From: Brevibacillus sp.
GTDB lineage: Bacteria; Bacillota; Bacilli; Brevibacillales; Brevibacillaceae
DNA: 64,000 nucleotides
Reading direction: 5' to 3'
Assembly (NCBI GenBank): GCA_017656235.1
Contig: JACDOF010000002.1
Coordinates: forward strand, 212,977-276,976
Below the pieces are notes generated by a model. That model ran no database searches. It saw nothing but the letters and a program-made list of their open reading frames with translations, and was not told the origin of the DNA. The translations under genes were made by a program, and so were the position numbers. Positions 53,409 to 62,743 of this stretch are shown here, one piece after another. Position 1 is the stretch's first letter. Each line of letters begins with the position of its first letter.

Positions 53409-54218
53409 TTGCAAGGGTTTCCGATTGATGCGGTGAAACAGTTGGCGCTTCGCTGTGCACGGGAGGCTGGGAAGCTAAGTCTGGAGCGGTTGAAACAGCC
53501 GTTTTCGGTCGAGTACAAGACATCAGCTTCGGACCTCGTCACTGCGGTAGACAAGGAAGTGGAGCAATACGTGGCAGACACGATTCTCAAGGAGTTCCCC
53601 GACCACGGTATATTGGGGGAAGAGAGCACGTTTCAAGGTGAGTCTTCCGCCTATGAGACGCTGTGGATCATTGATCCGATAGACGGAACGACCAACTTTG
53701 TCCATCAGCAGATCAATTACGCCGTCTCCATCGCTGTCTATTATCGCGGCGAAGGCATGATGGGCATTGTCTACGATCCGTCGCGGGATGAGATGTTTTG
53801 CGGAATAAGAGGAGCGGGAGCTTATTTGAATGACCGGCCGCTTGCCTTAAAGAGAAAGGTCAAGCTGGAGGAAGCGCTGCTGTGTACCAGTGTGTTTTGG
53901 AACAAACGTGCAGAACAGATTGGCATTGACCGGATTGTCAAAAAACTGGCGGGCAAGGTGCGCGGCATGCGTCTGTTGGGGAGCGCCGCCTTGGAAATGG
54001 CGTACGTCGCAGCCGGCCGGCTGGATGGCTACGTCAGCATGGCTCTGCATCCGTGGGATTTTGCAGCAGGGAAGATCATCGTGGAGGAAGCGGGCGGTAT
54101 CGCCACACAAATATCGGGAGAAGCTCTGCCTTACACGCAAAACAGCAGCGTTATGGCCTGCAATCCTACATTTTACGACGAGTTGCGGTTTCATCTACAT
54201 AAATCGGCTGAGTCCTGA
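53409..54218 (+). CDS. inositol monophosphatase family protein
   Basis: The 269-residue protein is a Mg2+-dependent phosphatase of the IMPase/SuhB/CysQ fold. Metal sites are ILGEES, the signature IDPIDGTTNFVH and a C-terminal HPWDFAAGKIIVEEAGG. It could release inositol from inositol phosphate or act on other sugar phosphates or nucleotides; the exact substrate is open. TTG 53409 lies eight bases behind GGTGGGGTGG and gives a normal N-terminus; an in-frame upstream extension to 53283 has no family match. It is far from the inositol cluster and probably not part of it. Confidence 0.9.
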   Translation: MQGFPIDAVKQLALRCAREAGKLSLERLKQPFSVEYKTSASDLVTAVDKEVEQYVADTILKEFPDHGILGEESTFQGESSAYETLWIIDPIDGTTNFVHQQINYAVSIAVYYRGEGMMGIVYDPSRDEMFCGIRGAGAYLNDRPLALKRKVKLEEALLCTSVFWNKRAEQIGIDRIVKKLAGKVRGMRLLGSAALEMAYVAAGRLDGYVSMALHPWDFAAGKIIVEEAGGIATQISGEALPYTQNSSVMACNPTFYDELRFHLHKSAES

Positions 54219-54240
54219 TAGACAGCAGAAACAAACCATG

Positions 54241-54287
54241 ACGAGCAGTGGAAGTGCGATCCATCCACTGCTCGTTTCCGTTTTTTC
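54241..54287 (+). terminator. Rho-independent terminator after the inositol monophosphatase gene
   Basis: ACGAGCAGTGGA (54241-54252) pairs perfectly with TCCACTGCTCGT (54264-54275), followed by TTCCGTTTTTT. Confidence 0.9.
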
Positions 54288-54321
54288 CTTTTGTCCGCTT
54301 TGGACACGTCGTCTTCACGCT

Positions 54322-54381
54322 GCCGCCGCTCTCAGAGAAGCGGTGATCAGACTCCACGTGCACACGAGTGGGGCGGTTTTT
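54322..54381. repeat. 60-base structured repeat, copy 1
   Basis: The segment starts GCCGCCGCTCTCAGAG and ends GTGGGGCGGTTTTT. It is identical to 63843-63902 at 58 of 60 positions. CCGCC near the start can pair with GGCGG before the T-run, and an inner CGTG..CACG hairpin is kept in both copies, so it looks like a terminator-type element. It abuts palindromic repeat copy 3. Confidence 0.8.
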
Positions 54382-54383
54382 GC

Positions 54384-54612
54384 GAGTTCTGACAAGAGAG
54401 CGGCCATTTTCCGCACGAATGACTTTGCCAACCATCCAAGCGGAGCAAGCCCGAAGCGGGGGCATACGGGTGCAACATGGACAAACGGCGGAGCAGCGCT
54501 GCTTTTGCGCCCGCCCGCTTTCGGCTTGCGAAGCGGACAGTCCAGCCCCATTGGTGGTTGGCAGCGGAGTGAGGAAGAAAAATGGCCGCCTTCTCTATCC
54601 AGACACCCTTTG
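54384..54612. repeat. long palindromic intergenic repeat, copy 3 (long form)
   Basis: GCGGCCATTTTCC (54400-54412) pairs with GAAAAATGGCCGC (54577-54589, one base different from copies 1 and 2). Inner pairs are GCCAACC with GGTTGGC and AGCAAGCCCGAAGCGGG with CCCGCTTTCGGCTTGCG. The left flank AGTTCTGACAAGAGAG resembles that of copy 2. The remaining bases to 54722 hold no supported gene. Confidence 0.88.
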
Positions 54613-54722
54613 GCTGCACGCTGCACAGAGGAGCGCCGTCAGCGGGCAGTCGTGCAACTTTGCTGGCCAGGCAGCGGCGCGAGCAGGACATTTGGACCCT
54701 ACGGTACACGTTGGTCTCCTTT

Positions 54723-56075
54723 TCATGTCTGTCCGTTTGCCGCATGGAGTGTGGAAGGTTGCTGCATCAGCCAGCGCTTGCGGAAAAAGAAAGCCAGGTT
54801 GGCAGCGGCGCGAAGCCACTCTTCTAAGGAAATGACGACAAAAATACCAGGCAGCGCCCAACCAAGCTGAATCCCGATCAGATAGGCGAGCGGCAGGCTC
54901 CAGACCCAGACGCCGCTCAAGGTTACATACAGGCTCCAACGGGTTTTGGCGGCACCGCGAAAGATCCCGTCCAGCACCATGTTGGCCGCTTTTGCAGGCT
55001 GGGCCACAGCCATGATCTGCAGACACAGGACGGTTAGGGCAGCCACTTCCTGATCATCTGTAAACATCCCGACCAGGAATTCAGCCGAGCAGAACAAAAA
55101 CAGTCCAATCGCGCTCATGATGCCGACTGCCCATTTGATCGCCGCTGCCGCCTCCTGATACGACTGTGTTATCTCGCGGGCACCCAAATGCTGGCCAACG
55201 ATTGAGGTAATGGCAATGCTGATGCCAAGACCCGGAAGAAAGGAGAGAGACTCTACCGACAGGCTGATTTGCCTGGCAGCAATGGCGTTCGTCCCCACCA
55301 ACGCCACGATCCCGAGCATCACGACTTGACCGACATGGTACCCTGCTTGTGACAGCGCAGCCGGTCCGCCGACTGCCAAAAGAGAGCGGTACACCTCGCG
55401 CTGGTGGGTGCGCCAGCGCAGCCACCCCGGTCCGATACGGTGTAAAGAACGTTGCACGATGGTAACGAGTACGGCCAAACCGGCGATTCGGGCGATAAGG
55501 GTAGCCACGGCCGAGCCGTTTATGCCGAGGGCGGGCAGCGGCCCTGTCCCGTAAATCAACAAGTAGTTGCCGACGATATTGACCAGGTTGGCAAACAGTG
55601 CAACGAGCATGGGCGTTTTCATGTTGCCGATTCCCCGCAAATACGCTCCGATGGTGAGGGAAAAAGCTAGAAACGGAATCGAGCACGACAAGATGGCAAG
55701 ATATGAACTGCCCATCTCGTGCACGGTGGGTTCAGCCTGAAACAACGCCAACAAAAATGGGGTGGCCCACGCAACCGCCGCAACAAGGAGCAGACCGGCG
55801 AGCAGGGCGGTAAACAGGGATTGTTCCAGCACCTGCTTTACCTGCTGTTCCTGTTTTGCCCCGAACGCGTGGGCAACCAGCACATTGCAGCCAATCCCGA
55901 TTACCGACAAGACCAGGATCAGGATGAAAAACACCTGATTGGCGATGCCGGAGGCAGCCAGAGAGGCCGGGCCGAGCGGGCTGATCATCAGCGTGTCAGC
56001 GAACATCACCATCATCGTGAGCAGCATTTCCAGCATGGCCGGCACGGCCAGCGAAAGCAGTCGGCTTCGTCCCAT
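54723..56075 (-). CDS. MATE-family efflux transporter
   Basis: The 450-residue integral membrane protein has twelve predicted segments in two homologous halves, typical of multidrug and toxin extrusion transporters (NorM/DinF branch), which export cationic compounds using Na+ or H+. Recognisable blocks are LAVPAMLEMLLTMMVMFADTLMI, LGPASLAASGIANQVFF and, in the second half, VGGPAALSQAGYHVGQVVML and MVLDGIFRGAAKTRW. ATG 56075 lies behind GGGAGGAGAGTGCGCG. It is 38 bases downstream of the GH15 gene on the same strand, so it may be co-transcribed with it. Confidence 0.93.
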   Translation of the reverse strand: MGRSRLLSLAVPAMLEMLLTMMVMFADTLMISPLGPASLAASGIANQVFFILILVLSVIGIGCNVLVAHAFGAKQEQQVKQVLEQSLFTALLAGLLLVAAVAWATPFLLALFQAEPTVHEMGSSYLAILSCSIPFLAFSLTIGAYLRGIGNMKTPMLVALFANLVNIVGNYLLIYGTGPLPALGINGSAVATLIARIAGLAVLVTIVQRSLHRIGPGWLRWRTHQREVYRSLLAVGGPAALSQAGYHVGQVVMLGIVALVGTNAIAARQISLSVESLSFLPGLGISIAITSIVGQHLGAREITQSYQEAAAAIKWAVGIMSAIGLFLFCSAEFLVGMFTDDQEVAALTVLCLQIMAVAQPAKAANMVLDGIFRGAAKTRWSLYVTLSGVWVWSLPLAYLIGIQLGWALPGIFVVISLEEWLRAAANLAFFFRKRWLMQQPSTLHAANGQT

Positions 56076-56113
56076 CGCGCACTCTCCTCCCTTTCCGGAT
56101 CGCCCCTGCGAGT

Positions 56114-58069
56114 TTACAGTTGTCCCGCATCATGCAGCATGTGAACGGTAAGCACAAACATGGCATGTGACCAGGTAAGCGGTACGACCCAGGCTGGTTC
56201 GCCAGTCTGCTTGTCTACCTGTTCCGGCAGCAGCCCGAGCAGAGTGGCATGGGATACAACCCAATCCAGATGCTTCTTCGCTTCCTCATAACGTCCCTGC
56301 TTGATGCGGAACTGGGCCAGCCACAGGGTGGTTAAGATCCACGGGTTGCCGCCGATGTAGTGATCGTCTTCGTAGCGGCGAATCCCTCCGACAGCAGGGG
56401 AGGTACAGGTCCGCTCGATGGCGTCAGCGGTCGCCGCCATCCGCGGGTCGTCTGCCTCAAGCAGGCCGAACGGTACGGTTAGTCCCAGCAGGCTGATGTC
56501 AAAGACATCGTCGTATTCCACGTAGTAGGTGACGTACCCTTTTTCGTCCGTTTCGGCAAACGCCGGCTGCCCCGCTTCCTGAGCGCGCAGGTATACCGAA
56601 CGATCCACCGCCAGTTTTCGTCCCCGGTAAAACGTGTTGGACCGCTTGTTTACGGTTTCGCTGAGGATGGCCGCTTTCAGTTTCTCGGCTGCCTGCTGCC
56701 ACTGCCTGGCTCGCTCCGTGTGGTTCAGTTCTGCGGCAATGGCGGCCGCGCCGGACAACCCCCCGCAGACAGCGGCTGCAGAGTAGGTATGCTCGCCCAG
56801 CCGCTCTTCCCACAAATCGCGGCTGGGCCGGGGCAGACCTGTTTGGGGATCGAGAAAGTCGATCAAAAACCGGGCGCCCCTTTCAACGGCCGGCCAGATT
56901 TCTTCAAGGAAGGTGCGTTCCTTCGTGCTGAGAAAGTGCTGGTACATGCCCCACAGGATGGCTCCGCCTTCGTCAATCTGCAGTCCCCACGACGGTGCCA
57001 GCCGCCCGTCATGATAATGGCGCTGCTGCCAGGAGCCATCGGCGTCCTGAGCGATGAGGGCCCATCGGTAAAAGGCGCGGGCGAGTGTGTGCAGACCGGC
57101 CCGGTCAAAGGCGGTTGTGATGTAAGCTGCATCGCGTCCCCAGCAGTAAGCGTAGCCCCCGCAGCGTGTATACGCCTCGTCAAACTCCGGGGCGGCAATG
57201 ACACTGCCGGTCTGTTTGTCCGCCATTAACGGAAAGACGAGCAGCGAACGTTCGTAGATCTGCCGAATTCGCTCATCTTCCGCCGGGATTTGCGGCAGCT
57301 GCGCGAGGAAGCGGCGCCAGTGCGCGGCGGTCTTTTCCAGCCACTCCTCTGCCGGTGTCCGTTTTGCGATGAGCATCTTCTCGATGGCTTCGGCGATGCT
57401 GTGGCCCGCGGTCAAATAGAGAGGCAGGGATGCCGTTTCACCTGGCTGCAGCGTCATCCGCCAGGCGAGGGCTCCGTCGGGGGCCATCGCGATCCGGTTC
57501 CCGGACAGGTACCCCTGATTCGCTTGGGCAAGGGAACTTCCGGCGGTAAATCCAGTGCAAACGTTTGCGCTCGAAAGCGCAAAAGCGTACGTATGGCGGA
57601 AGTAAACAAGACCGTCCACTCTGGGCTCGAATGTTACCGTGTTGTAAAAAGCGTGTTCACCTATCGTCAGCGACGCGTACCAAAGAAACTGCAGCCGGAT
57701 GGGCCTGGTTCCGGTATTGGTCAGTTCAAGGCGGCGTACCAACAAGTCTTCCTCGATGGCGGCGAAGTCGGTGGAAGAGATGCGCAGCGGAACGTTTCGC
57801 CCGGTAGCGGTACTTTTTAAAATATTGGTCTGCGGCAGGTAGTGCTGCTCATGGGACCAATGGTCGGGGGAATCAAGCCAGAGCGTTTCCTCTGTTTCTC
57901 CCTCCACGTACACCCCGGTGCGCATTCGCTCAATGTGCTGCGGAATATCCGGATGGGGCCACCACAGACGGTAGATTTCGCCATTGGCGCCCAGCGCGGC
58001 CAACATCGACGAATTGCCGATGACCGCATCGTTGCGATAGGGTTTGTTGGTTACTGGGGACAGGATCAT
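56114..58069 (-). CDS. glycoside hydrolase family 15 protein (glucoamylase-like)
   Basis: The 651-residue protein has an N-terminal beta-sandwich domain (about 1-265) and a GH15 (alpha/alpha)6 barrel. The barrel contains CGGYAYCWGRDAAYITTAF, PSWGLQIDEGGAILWGMYQHF and the catalytic-acid region SRDLWEERLGEHTYSAAAV. There is no signal peptide, so it acts inside the cell. Family members cleave terminal glucose from maltodextrins, isomaltosaccharides or trehalose. ATG 58069 follows AAAGGAGATTACGCAAA. With the LacI gene upstream and the divergent importer it is probably used to split imported maltodextrins. Confidence 0.9.
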   Translation of the reverse strand: MILSPVTNKPYRNDAVIGNSSMLAALGANGEIYRLWWPHPDIPQHIERMRTGVYVEGETEETLWLDSPDHWSHEQHYLPQTNILKSTATGRNVPLRISSTDFAAIEEDLLVRRLELTNTGTRPIRLQFLWYASLTIGEHAFYNTVTFEPRVDGLVYFRHTYAFALSSANVCTGFTAGSSLAQANQGYLSGNRIAMAPDGALAWRMTLQPGETASLPLYLTAGHSIAEAIEKMLIAKRTPAEEWLEKTAAHWRRFLAQLPQIPAEDERIRQIYERSLLVFPLMADKQTGSVIAAPEFDEAYTRCGGYAYCWGRDAAYITTAFDRAGLHTLARAFYRWALIAQDADGSWQQRHYHDGRLAPSWGLQIDEGGAILWGMYQHFLSTKERTFLEEIWPAVERGARFLIDFLDPQTGLPRPSRDLWEERLGEHTYSAAAVCGGLSGAAAIAAELNHTERARQWQQAAEKLKAAILSETVNKRSNTFYRGRKLAVDRSVYLRAQEAGQPAFAETDEKGYVTYYVEYDDVFDISLLGLTVPFGLLEADDPRMAATADAIERTCTSPAVGGIRRYEDDHYIGGNPWILTTLWLAQFRIKQGRYEEAKKHLDWVVSHATLLGLLPEQVDKQTGEPAWVVPLTWSHAMFVLTVHMLHDAGQL

Positions 58070-58162
58070 TTTGCGTAATCTCCTTTCTAGGCCAAAAACG
58101 TATCGGACCAACCGTTACGGGCACGGGTACAAAGGATCGGGAGCCGGAGAGGCCGATCCCCC

Positions 58163-59182
58163 TTACATCGTTTTCATGGAAGACTTGCGGACAAGCAGGC
58201 GGTGCGGAACGGTGATCTGGGTCTGGCTGACCGATTCACCCGACAGCTTGCGAATGAGCAGCTGCACCGTCAGATAGCCAAGGTGATAGATTCCGATGTC
58301 GATCGTGCTGATGGGCGGATTGCTCAACTCCGACAAGTTGATGTTGTTAAAACTTACGATCGAGATGTCGTCCGGCACCCGCAGCCCCACATCGTACAAG
58401 CCGCGGATCATCCCGAATGCGATGATATCGTCCGTGATCACAAAAGCGGTCGGCCGCTCGGGCAGATTCATGACCAGCGAAATCGCATGAAAACCGCTCT
58501 CCTGCAGGAAGTCGGCGTTGATCACCCAATCTTCCCGGCAGGCAAGTCCTGCTTCCCGCATCGCTCTGCGGTAGCCCTCCAAGCGATCTTCAGAGACGAC
58601 CATGTCTTTCGGGCCAGAGACAAATCCAATCCGCCTGTGCCCCTGGGCAATCAGATGATTGGTGGCGTCATAGGCGGCTTTCAGGTTGTCGTTGTTGACA
58701 CAGTGCACGTCCTGATGTTCCAGGGATCGACCCAGGAGGACAAACGGGAAGTCGTATTCCAGCAGTTTTTCTACAATCGGGTCGTTCTTGCGGGGCGCCA
58801 TCAGGATTACGCCGTCCACCCGCCGGCCAAGCACCATCCGGTTAACCGCTTCCAACTCTTCTTTTTGGGAGTTGGCCGATGACATCAGCAAATCGTACTG
58901 CGCCAGGTTGGCACAGGCCAGCATGCCGCGAAGCACCTCTGAGAAAAACGGATTGGCAAACAGCTCTTCTGCCGAGCGGGGCAGCACCAACCCGAGTGTA
59001 TTGGTGTTTTTGGAAACCAGGCTTTTGGCCATAATGTTGGGGTGGTACCCCAGGGTTTCCATTGCTTCCCGCACTTTGCGAACGGTGGCGGGGCTGATTT
59101 TGGGATGATTGGAAAGGACACGCGAAACAGTAGATGGAGAGACCCCCGCAATGCGGGCCACATCCTTGATCGTAACGGACAT
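58163..59182 (-). CDS. LacI-family transcriptional regulator (maltodextrin locus)
   Basis: The 339-residue protein has the LacI helix-turn-helix TIKDVARIAGVSPSTVSRVL, the hinge and a periplasmic-binding-like sensor domain starting NTLGLVLPRSAEELFANPFF. ATG 59182 lies behind GCAGGAGGCTGCT; an extension to 59275 adds 31 residues without family similarity. It is divergent from the malE-like gene, and the gap carries three TGCAAGCGTTT-type palindromes. It most likely represses this locus in the absence of maltodextrin, as MalR does elsewhere. It is upstream of the GH15 gene on the same strand. Confidence 0.9.
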   Translation of the reverse strand: MSVTIKDVARIAGVSPSTVSRVLSNHPKISPATVRKVREAMETLGYHPNIMAKSLVSKNTNTLGLVLPRSAEELFANPFFSEVLRGMLACANLAQYDLLMSSANSQKEELEAVNRMVLGRRVDGVILMAPRKNDPIVEKLLEYDFPFVLLGRSLEHQDVHCVNNDNLKAAYDATNHLIAQGHRRIGFVSGPKDMVVSEDRLEGYRRAMREAGLACREDWVINADFLQESGFHAISLVMNLPERPTAFVITDDIIAFGMIRGLYDVGLRVPDDISIVSFNNINLSELSNPPISTIDIGIYHLGYLTVQLLIRKLSGESVSQTQITVPHRLLVRKSSMKTM

Positions 59183-59220
59183 AGCAGCCTCCTGCATGAC
59201 GTGAAGTATGATCTCATCAG

Positions 59221-59236
59221 TGCAAACGATTGTTTT
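59221..59236. promoter_or_regulatory. LacI-type operator half 1
   Basis: TGCAAACGATTGTTTT is an imperfect palindrome about 40 bases upstream of the LacI gene start, suitable for autoregulation. Confidence 0.5.
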
Positions 59237-59392
59237 ACAACATCGTATCGGAAAAGAAGAAAGTTGTAAACTCATCTCGTGCGAAAAGATGAAAATGACG
59301 AAACAGATTGATTTTTGAAGATTTTCAAGTTATATCAGGAGAATAACGACGATAAATTCAAAAAATGACTAAATTCTAAGAAATTTGGTGAT

Positions 59393-59408
59393 TTGCAAGC
59401 GTTTTCTT
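59393..59408. promoter_or_regulatory. LacI-type operator 2
   Basis: TTGCAAGCGTTTTCTT has the same TGCAAGCGTTT core as the site at 59492. Confidence 0.55.
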
Positions 59409-59491
59409 ACCTGACTTGGTTGGTGTAGGATGTTACTACACGTAAGTCGTTAGCCATTTCTCCAATCGCGAAGGGCTTTTGCCATGCTGTT

Positions 59492-59507
59492 GTGCAAGCG
59501 TTTGCAC
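59492..59507. promoter_or_regulatory. LacI-type operator 3
   Basis: GTGCAAGCGTTTGCAC is an almost perfect 16-base palindrome and the strongest of the three sites, about 100 bases before the malE-like gene. Confidence 0.65.
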
Positions 59508-59605
59508 TATGCTAGACTCAACAGGCTGTCCGTATGGCTGCAGGATTGGAAGGATGGGGACGACCGAGCTGCATATCTCAGAAGGTAGGGAAAGGGGTAA
59601 CGTTC

Positions 59606-60877
59606 ATGAAACGCTTATTTAGCATTGTTGCGGCGATGGCCCTGTTTGGGTCCATCCTGGCGGGCTGCACCGGTTCTGGCAGTCAAGGGACGGGACAGAG
59701 TGATCTGCCGCAGGACGGACCGACAACCGTCACGTTCTGGACAACCGTACGGGAATCGGAAGCGGTCGCGCTGCGCGAGTTGATCAGTGAGTTCGAGCAG
59801 CAAAACAAGGACATCAAAGTGGATTTGCAGTTGGTTCCGTTCGGCGAGGCACAAAACAAATTCCGCACCGCCGCCCAGGCAGGAAACGGACCGGATGTGA
59901 TCCGCTCCGAAGTGGCGTGGACGCCCGAATTCGCCAAACTGGGCTTGCTGGAACCGCTGGACAGCTACTTTACCGATCAGGATGACTTCCTGGAGGCACC
60001 GCTCAATTACAGCAAATGGAACGGTCATGTCTGGAGCGTACCGGAAGTAACGGACGCGCTGGCACTCCTGTACAACAAGAAGATGCTGGCTGATGCAGGT
60101 TTTTCTGATCCGCCCGAGACGATGGACGAGTTCGTCGAGGTGGCCAAGGCGCTTTCCAACGGCAGCGACCAGTGGGGATTCTATCTGCGCCAGACGGAAG
60201 CGTACTTCTCACTTCCATTTGTCTGGGCGTTCGGGGGCGGTCTGATCGATGAAAACCTGCAGATTCTGATCAACACGCCTGGTGCCGTAAAAGGGATCGA
60301 ATTTGCCGTGAAACTGCGTGATGAACACCACGTGACACCTCAGGATCTGGATGCTGCCAACAGCTACCAGAACGCCAACGAGGCCTTCAAAAGCGGCAAG
60401 GCTGCCATGATTTTCAACGGTCCATGGGCCATGGTGGACATCCTGAGCGGCGAACAATTCAAAGATCCGAACAACCTCGGCATCGCACCGATTCCTGCTG
60501 GACCGGACGGACATACCGGCTCTCCGGTTGGCGGCCACAGCCTGGCGATCTATGCCGGTTCCAAGGCAAAAGAGGCCAGTTACGAATTGATCAAGTTCCT
60601 TTCCAGCAAGGAAAGCCAGGCCAAACTGGCTGAAAGAAACGGCACGCTGCCCACCCGCAAGTCTGCCTATGACATGCCTGAAGTAAAAGAGAATCGCATC
60701 ATTTCCGACTTCAAGGCCGTCATGGAAAAAGCGACCAACCGCCCGGTGATACCGGAAGGAGGCCAGATCTTCGCCTCATTTGATCCGGAAATCCAAGCCA
60801 TCTACAAAGGCGACAAGACGCCGCAGGAAGGGCTGGACGCGGTGGCAAATGCGTGGAAAACCTTGCTCGGTCAGTGA
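59606..60877 (+). CDS. maltose/maltodextrin-type ABC transporter substrate-binding lipoprotein
   Basis: The 423-residue protein is a MalE-type (SBP_bac_1) lipoprotein. It has a signal peptide ending in the lipobox SILAGC (Cys near residue 21), then TVTFWTTVRESEAVALRELI, the family pattern GPDVIRSEVAWTPEFAKLGLLEPLD, and FKSGKAAMIFNGPWAMVDI. These are hallmarks of maltose and oligosaccharide binding proteins of the CUT1 class. ATG 59606 follows AAAGGGGTAACGTTC. It heads the importer operon opposite the LacI and GH15 genes. Confidence 0.9.
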   Translation: MKRLFSIVAAMALFGSILAGCTGSGSQGTGQSDLPQDGPTTVTFWTTVRESEAVALRELISEFEQQNKDIKVDLQLVPFGEAQNKFRTAAQAGNGPDVIRSEVAWTPEFAKLGLLEPLDSYFTDQDDFLEAPLNYSKWNGHVWSVPEVTDALALLYNKKMLADAGFSDPPETMDEFVEVAKALSNGSDQWGFYLRQTEAYFSLPFVWAFGGGLIDENLQILINTPGAVKGIEFAVKLRDEHHVTPQDLDAANSYQNANEAFKSGKAAMIFNGPWAMVDILSGEQFKDPNNLGIAPIPAGPDGHTGSPVGGHSLAIYAGSKAKEASYELIKFLSSKESQAKLAERNGTLPTRKSAYDMPEVKENRIISDFKAVMEKATNRPVIPEGGQIFASFDPEIQAIYKGDKTPQEGLDAVANAWKTLLGQ

Positions 60878-60995
60878 TCCTTTCAACATGCAAGAAAAAC
60901 CATAGAACAGCGCTTTGGAAGGGGGAGGGCTGCGGCCCTTCCCCACACTCGCTGTCCACAGGGTGGAGAGTTAACCATGGAAGGAGGCGCTGCGT

Positions 60996-61916
60996 GTGGG
61001 TGCTCGAAACAACACGTGGATCGCTTATTTGTTTTTGACGCCGGTAATCGTGGTCATGGCCCTCCTGGTTTTTTATCCGCTGCTTCAGGGGATTGCCTAC
61101 AGCTTCTCCAACATGAACCAGTACAACATGGGAAGCAAGTTTGCCCCGCCCAGTTGGGAGTTTATCGGCCTGAACAATTACATCAACTTGTTTTCGACGA
61201 TCACGGAACCGGATTCCGTGTTTCGCGATGTCTTGATTCAGACGCTCATCTGGACGTTTGTAAACGTCTTTTTCCATTTTGTCATCGGGTTGGGGCTGGC
61301 GCTGCTGCTTAATCGCAACCTCAAGGGACGCGGCTTGTACCGGATGGTTCTGATGGTGCCCTGGGCCGTGCCATCGTTCGTGGCCGCTTTTTCCTGGACG
61401 TGGATGTACAATGAGACCTACGGCGTCTTTAATCTTGTTCTGCAGAAGTTGGGCTTTTCCCCGATCCCCTGGCTGGGTGACAGTTTTTGGGCGATGGTAT
61501 CCGTTATCCTGGTCAACATCTGGCTTGGGGTGCCGTTCATGATGATCACCCTGCTTGGCGGATTGCAAAGCATTCCGCAGTCCCTGTACGAGGCAGCCCG
61601 CGTGGACGGCGCTTCCGCCTGGCGTCAATTCTGGACGATTACGCTTCCGCTGCTGAAGCCGGTCGCCTCCACGGCAACCGTGCTGGGCGTGATCTGGACT
61701 TTTAACCTGTTTAACGTCATCTTTCTGGTGACGCGCGGCGGACCGGTCCGTTCGACGGAAATTCTGGTCACCTACGCCTATCGGGAAGCCTTCCTCAACT
61801 GGAATTTCGGAGTGGCCTGCACATACGGTGTGGTGATATTAAGCTTTCTGCTCGCTTTCACCATTTTTTATCAACGGCTGCTGAAGGCGAACAGCAACGA
61901 GGGGGTGTACTACTGA
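60996..61916 (+). CDS. MalF-type ABC transporter permease
   Basis: The 306-residue permease has about six membrane segments and the EAA loop EAARVDGASAWRQFWTITLPLL, which contacts the ATPase. It belongs to the CUT1 MalF/UgpA group without the extra P2 domain of the E. coli protein. GTG 60996 lies eight bases behind AGGAGG. Its TGA overlaps the ATG of the next permease gene (TGATG). It would form a heterodimer with that permease to pass maltodextrins through the membrane. Confidence 0.93.
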   Translation: MGARNNTWIAYLFLTPVIVVMALLVFYPLLQGIAYSFSNMNQYNMGSKFAPPSWEFIGLNNYINLFSTITEPDSVFRDVLIQTLIWTFVNVFFHFVIGLGLALLLNRNLKGRGLYRMVLMVPWAVPSFVAAFSWTWMYNETYGVFNLVLQKLGFSPIPWLGDSFWAMVSVILVNIWLGVPFMMITLLGGLQSIPQSLYEAARVDGASAWRQFWTITLPLLKPVASTATVLGVIWTFNLFNVIFLVTRGGPVRSTEILVTYAYREAFLNWNFGVACTYGVVILSFLLAFTIFYQRLLKANSNEGVYY

Positions 61917-62743
61917 TGCAGCAATCCAATTGGTGGGTCCATCTGCTTCTGCTTCTCGCCTCAGCAATCGCCGTCTTTCCCGTTCTGTGGATCTTGTCCA
62001 CCAGCTTCAAGCCGCGGGCGGAAGTGTTCTCTACGGAACTGGACTTTCTGCCGAAGACGTTTACCTGGGAAAATTACGTTCACGTACTGACCAGATCGGA
62101 CGGCATATTTTGGCAGTGGATGGGAAACAGCTTGTTGGTCGCCGTGTTTACTGCATTGATCGGATTGGCCCTGTCCACGACGGCTGCGTATGCTCTCTCC
62201 CGCTTTCGCTTTGCCGGCAGGGGGGCGTTTCATTACGGTATTTTTCTCACACAGATGTTTCCCGGTGCATTGTTGATTGTTCCGTTGTACAAACTCGTCG
62301 ACTCTCTCGGACTGTTGAACCACTACCTTGGTTTGATCCTTGCGTACTGCACGGTAGCGGTGCCGTTTTCCGTAATGATGCTGAAAAGTTTTTTCGACAC
62401 CATCCCCTATGAGTTGGAAGAAGCGGCGCGTGTTGACGGGCTGTCCCACTTCGGAACGTTCTACCGCGTCGTTTTGCCGCTGTCGCTGCCGGGTATCACG
62501 GTGACCGCCTTTTACTCGTTTATTACGGCGTGGAACGAATTCCTGATTGCCCTTACCTTCATGTCCGACCAGAACATGTACACACTGCCCATCGGACTGC
62601 AGCAATTCGTCAACCAGTTCAATACCGATTGGCACTACATGGCGGCTGGGGCGATAATCGTCACCCTGCCGATTCTGCTGGTGTTTCTGATCGCGCAGCG
62701 GTATATCATTTCCGGCCTCACCTCCGGCGGCACGAAAGGTTGA
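61916..62743 (+). CDS. MalG-type ABC transporter permease
   Basis: The 275-residue permease has six membrane segments and the EAA loop EEAARVDGLSHFGTFYRVVL followed by LPLSLPGITV. It is of the MalG/UgpE group and pairs with the MalF-type protein. ATG 61916 overlaps the previous stop, and its own TGA overlaps the ATG of the GH15 gene. No ATPase gene follows, which is usual for Bacillales importers served by a shared MsmX-type ATPase. Confidence 0.93.
   Translation: MQQSNWWVHLLLLLASAIAVFPVLWILSTSFKPRAEVFSTELDFLPKTFTWENYVHVLTRSDGIFWQWMGNSLLVAVFTALIGLALSTTAAYALSRFRFAGRGAFHYGIFLTQMFPGALLIVPLYKLVDSLGLLNHYLGLILAYCTVAVPFSVMMLKSFFDTIPYELEEAARVDGLSHFGTFYRVVLPLSLPGITVTAFYSFITAWNEFLIALTFMSDQNMYTLPIGLQQFVNQFNTDWHYMAAGAIIVTLPILLVFLIAQRYIISGLTSGGTKG

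Larger units (their letters stand above)
59183..59605. other. divergent regulatory region of the maltodextrin locus
   Basis: This 423-base gap is AT-rich around 59270-59400 and has no supported gene. It contains three operator-like palindromes at 59221, 59393 and 59492. I could not fix the promoter boxes with confidence. Confidence 0.5.
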
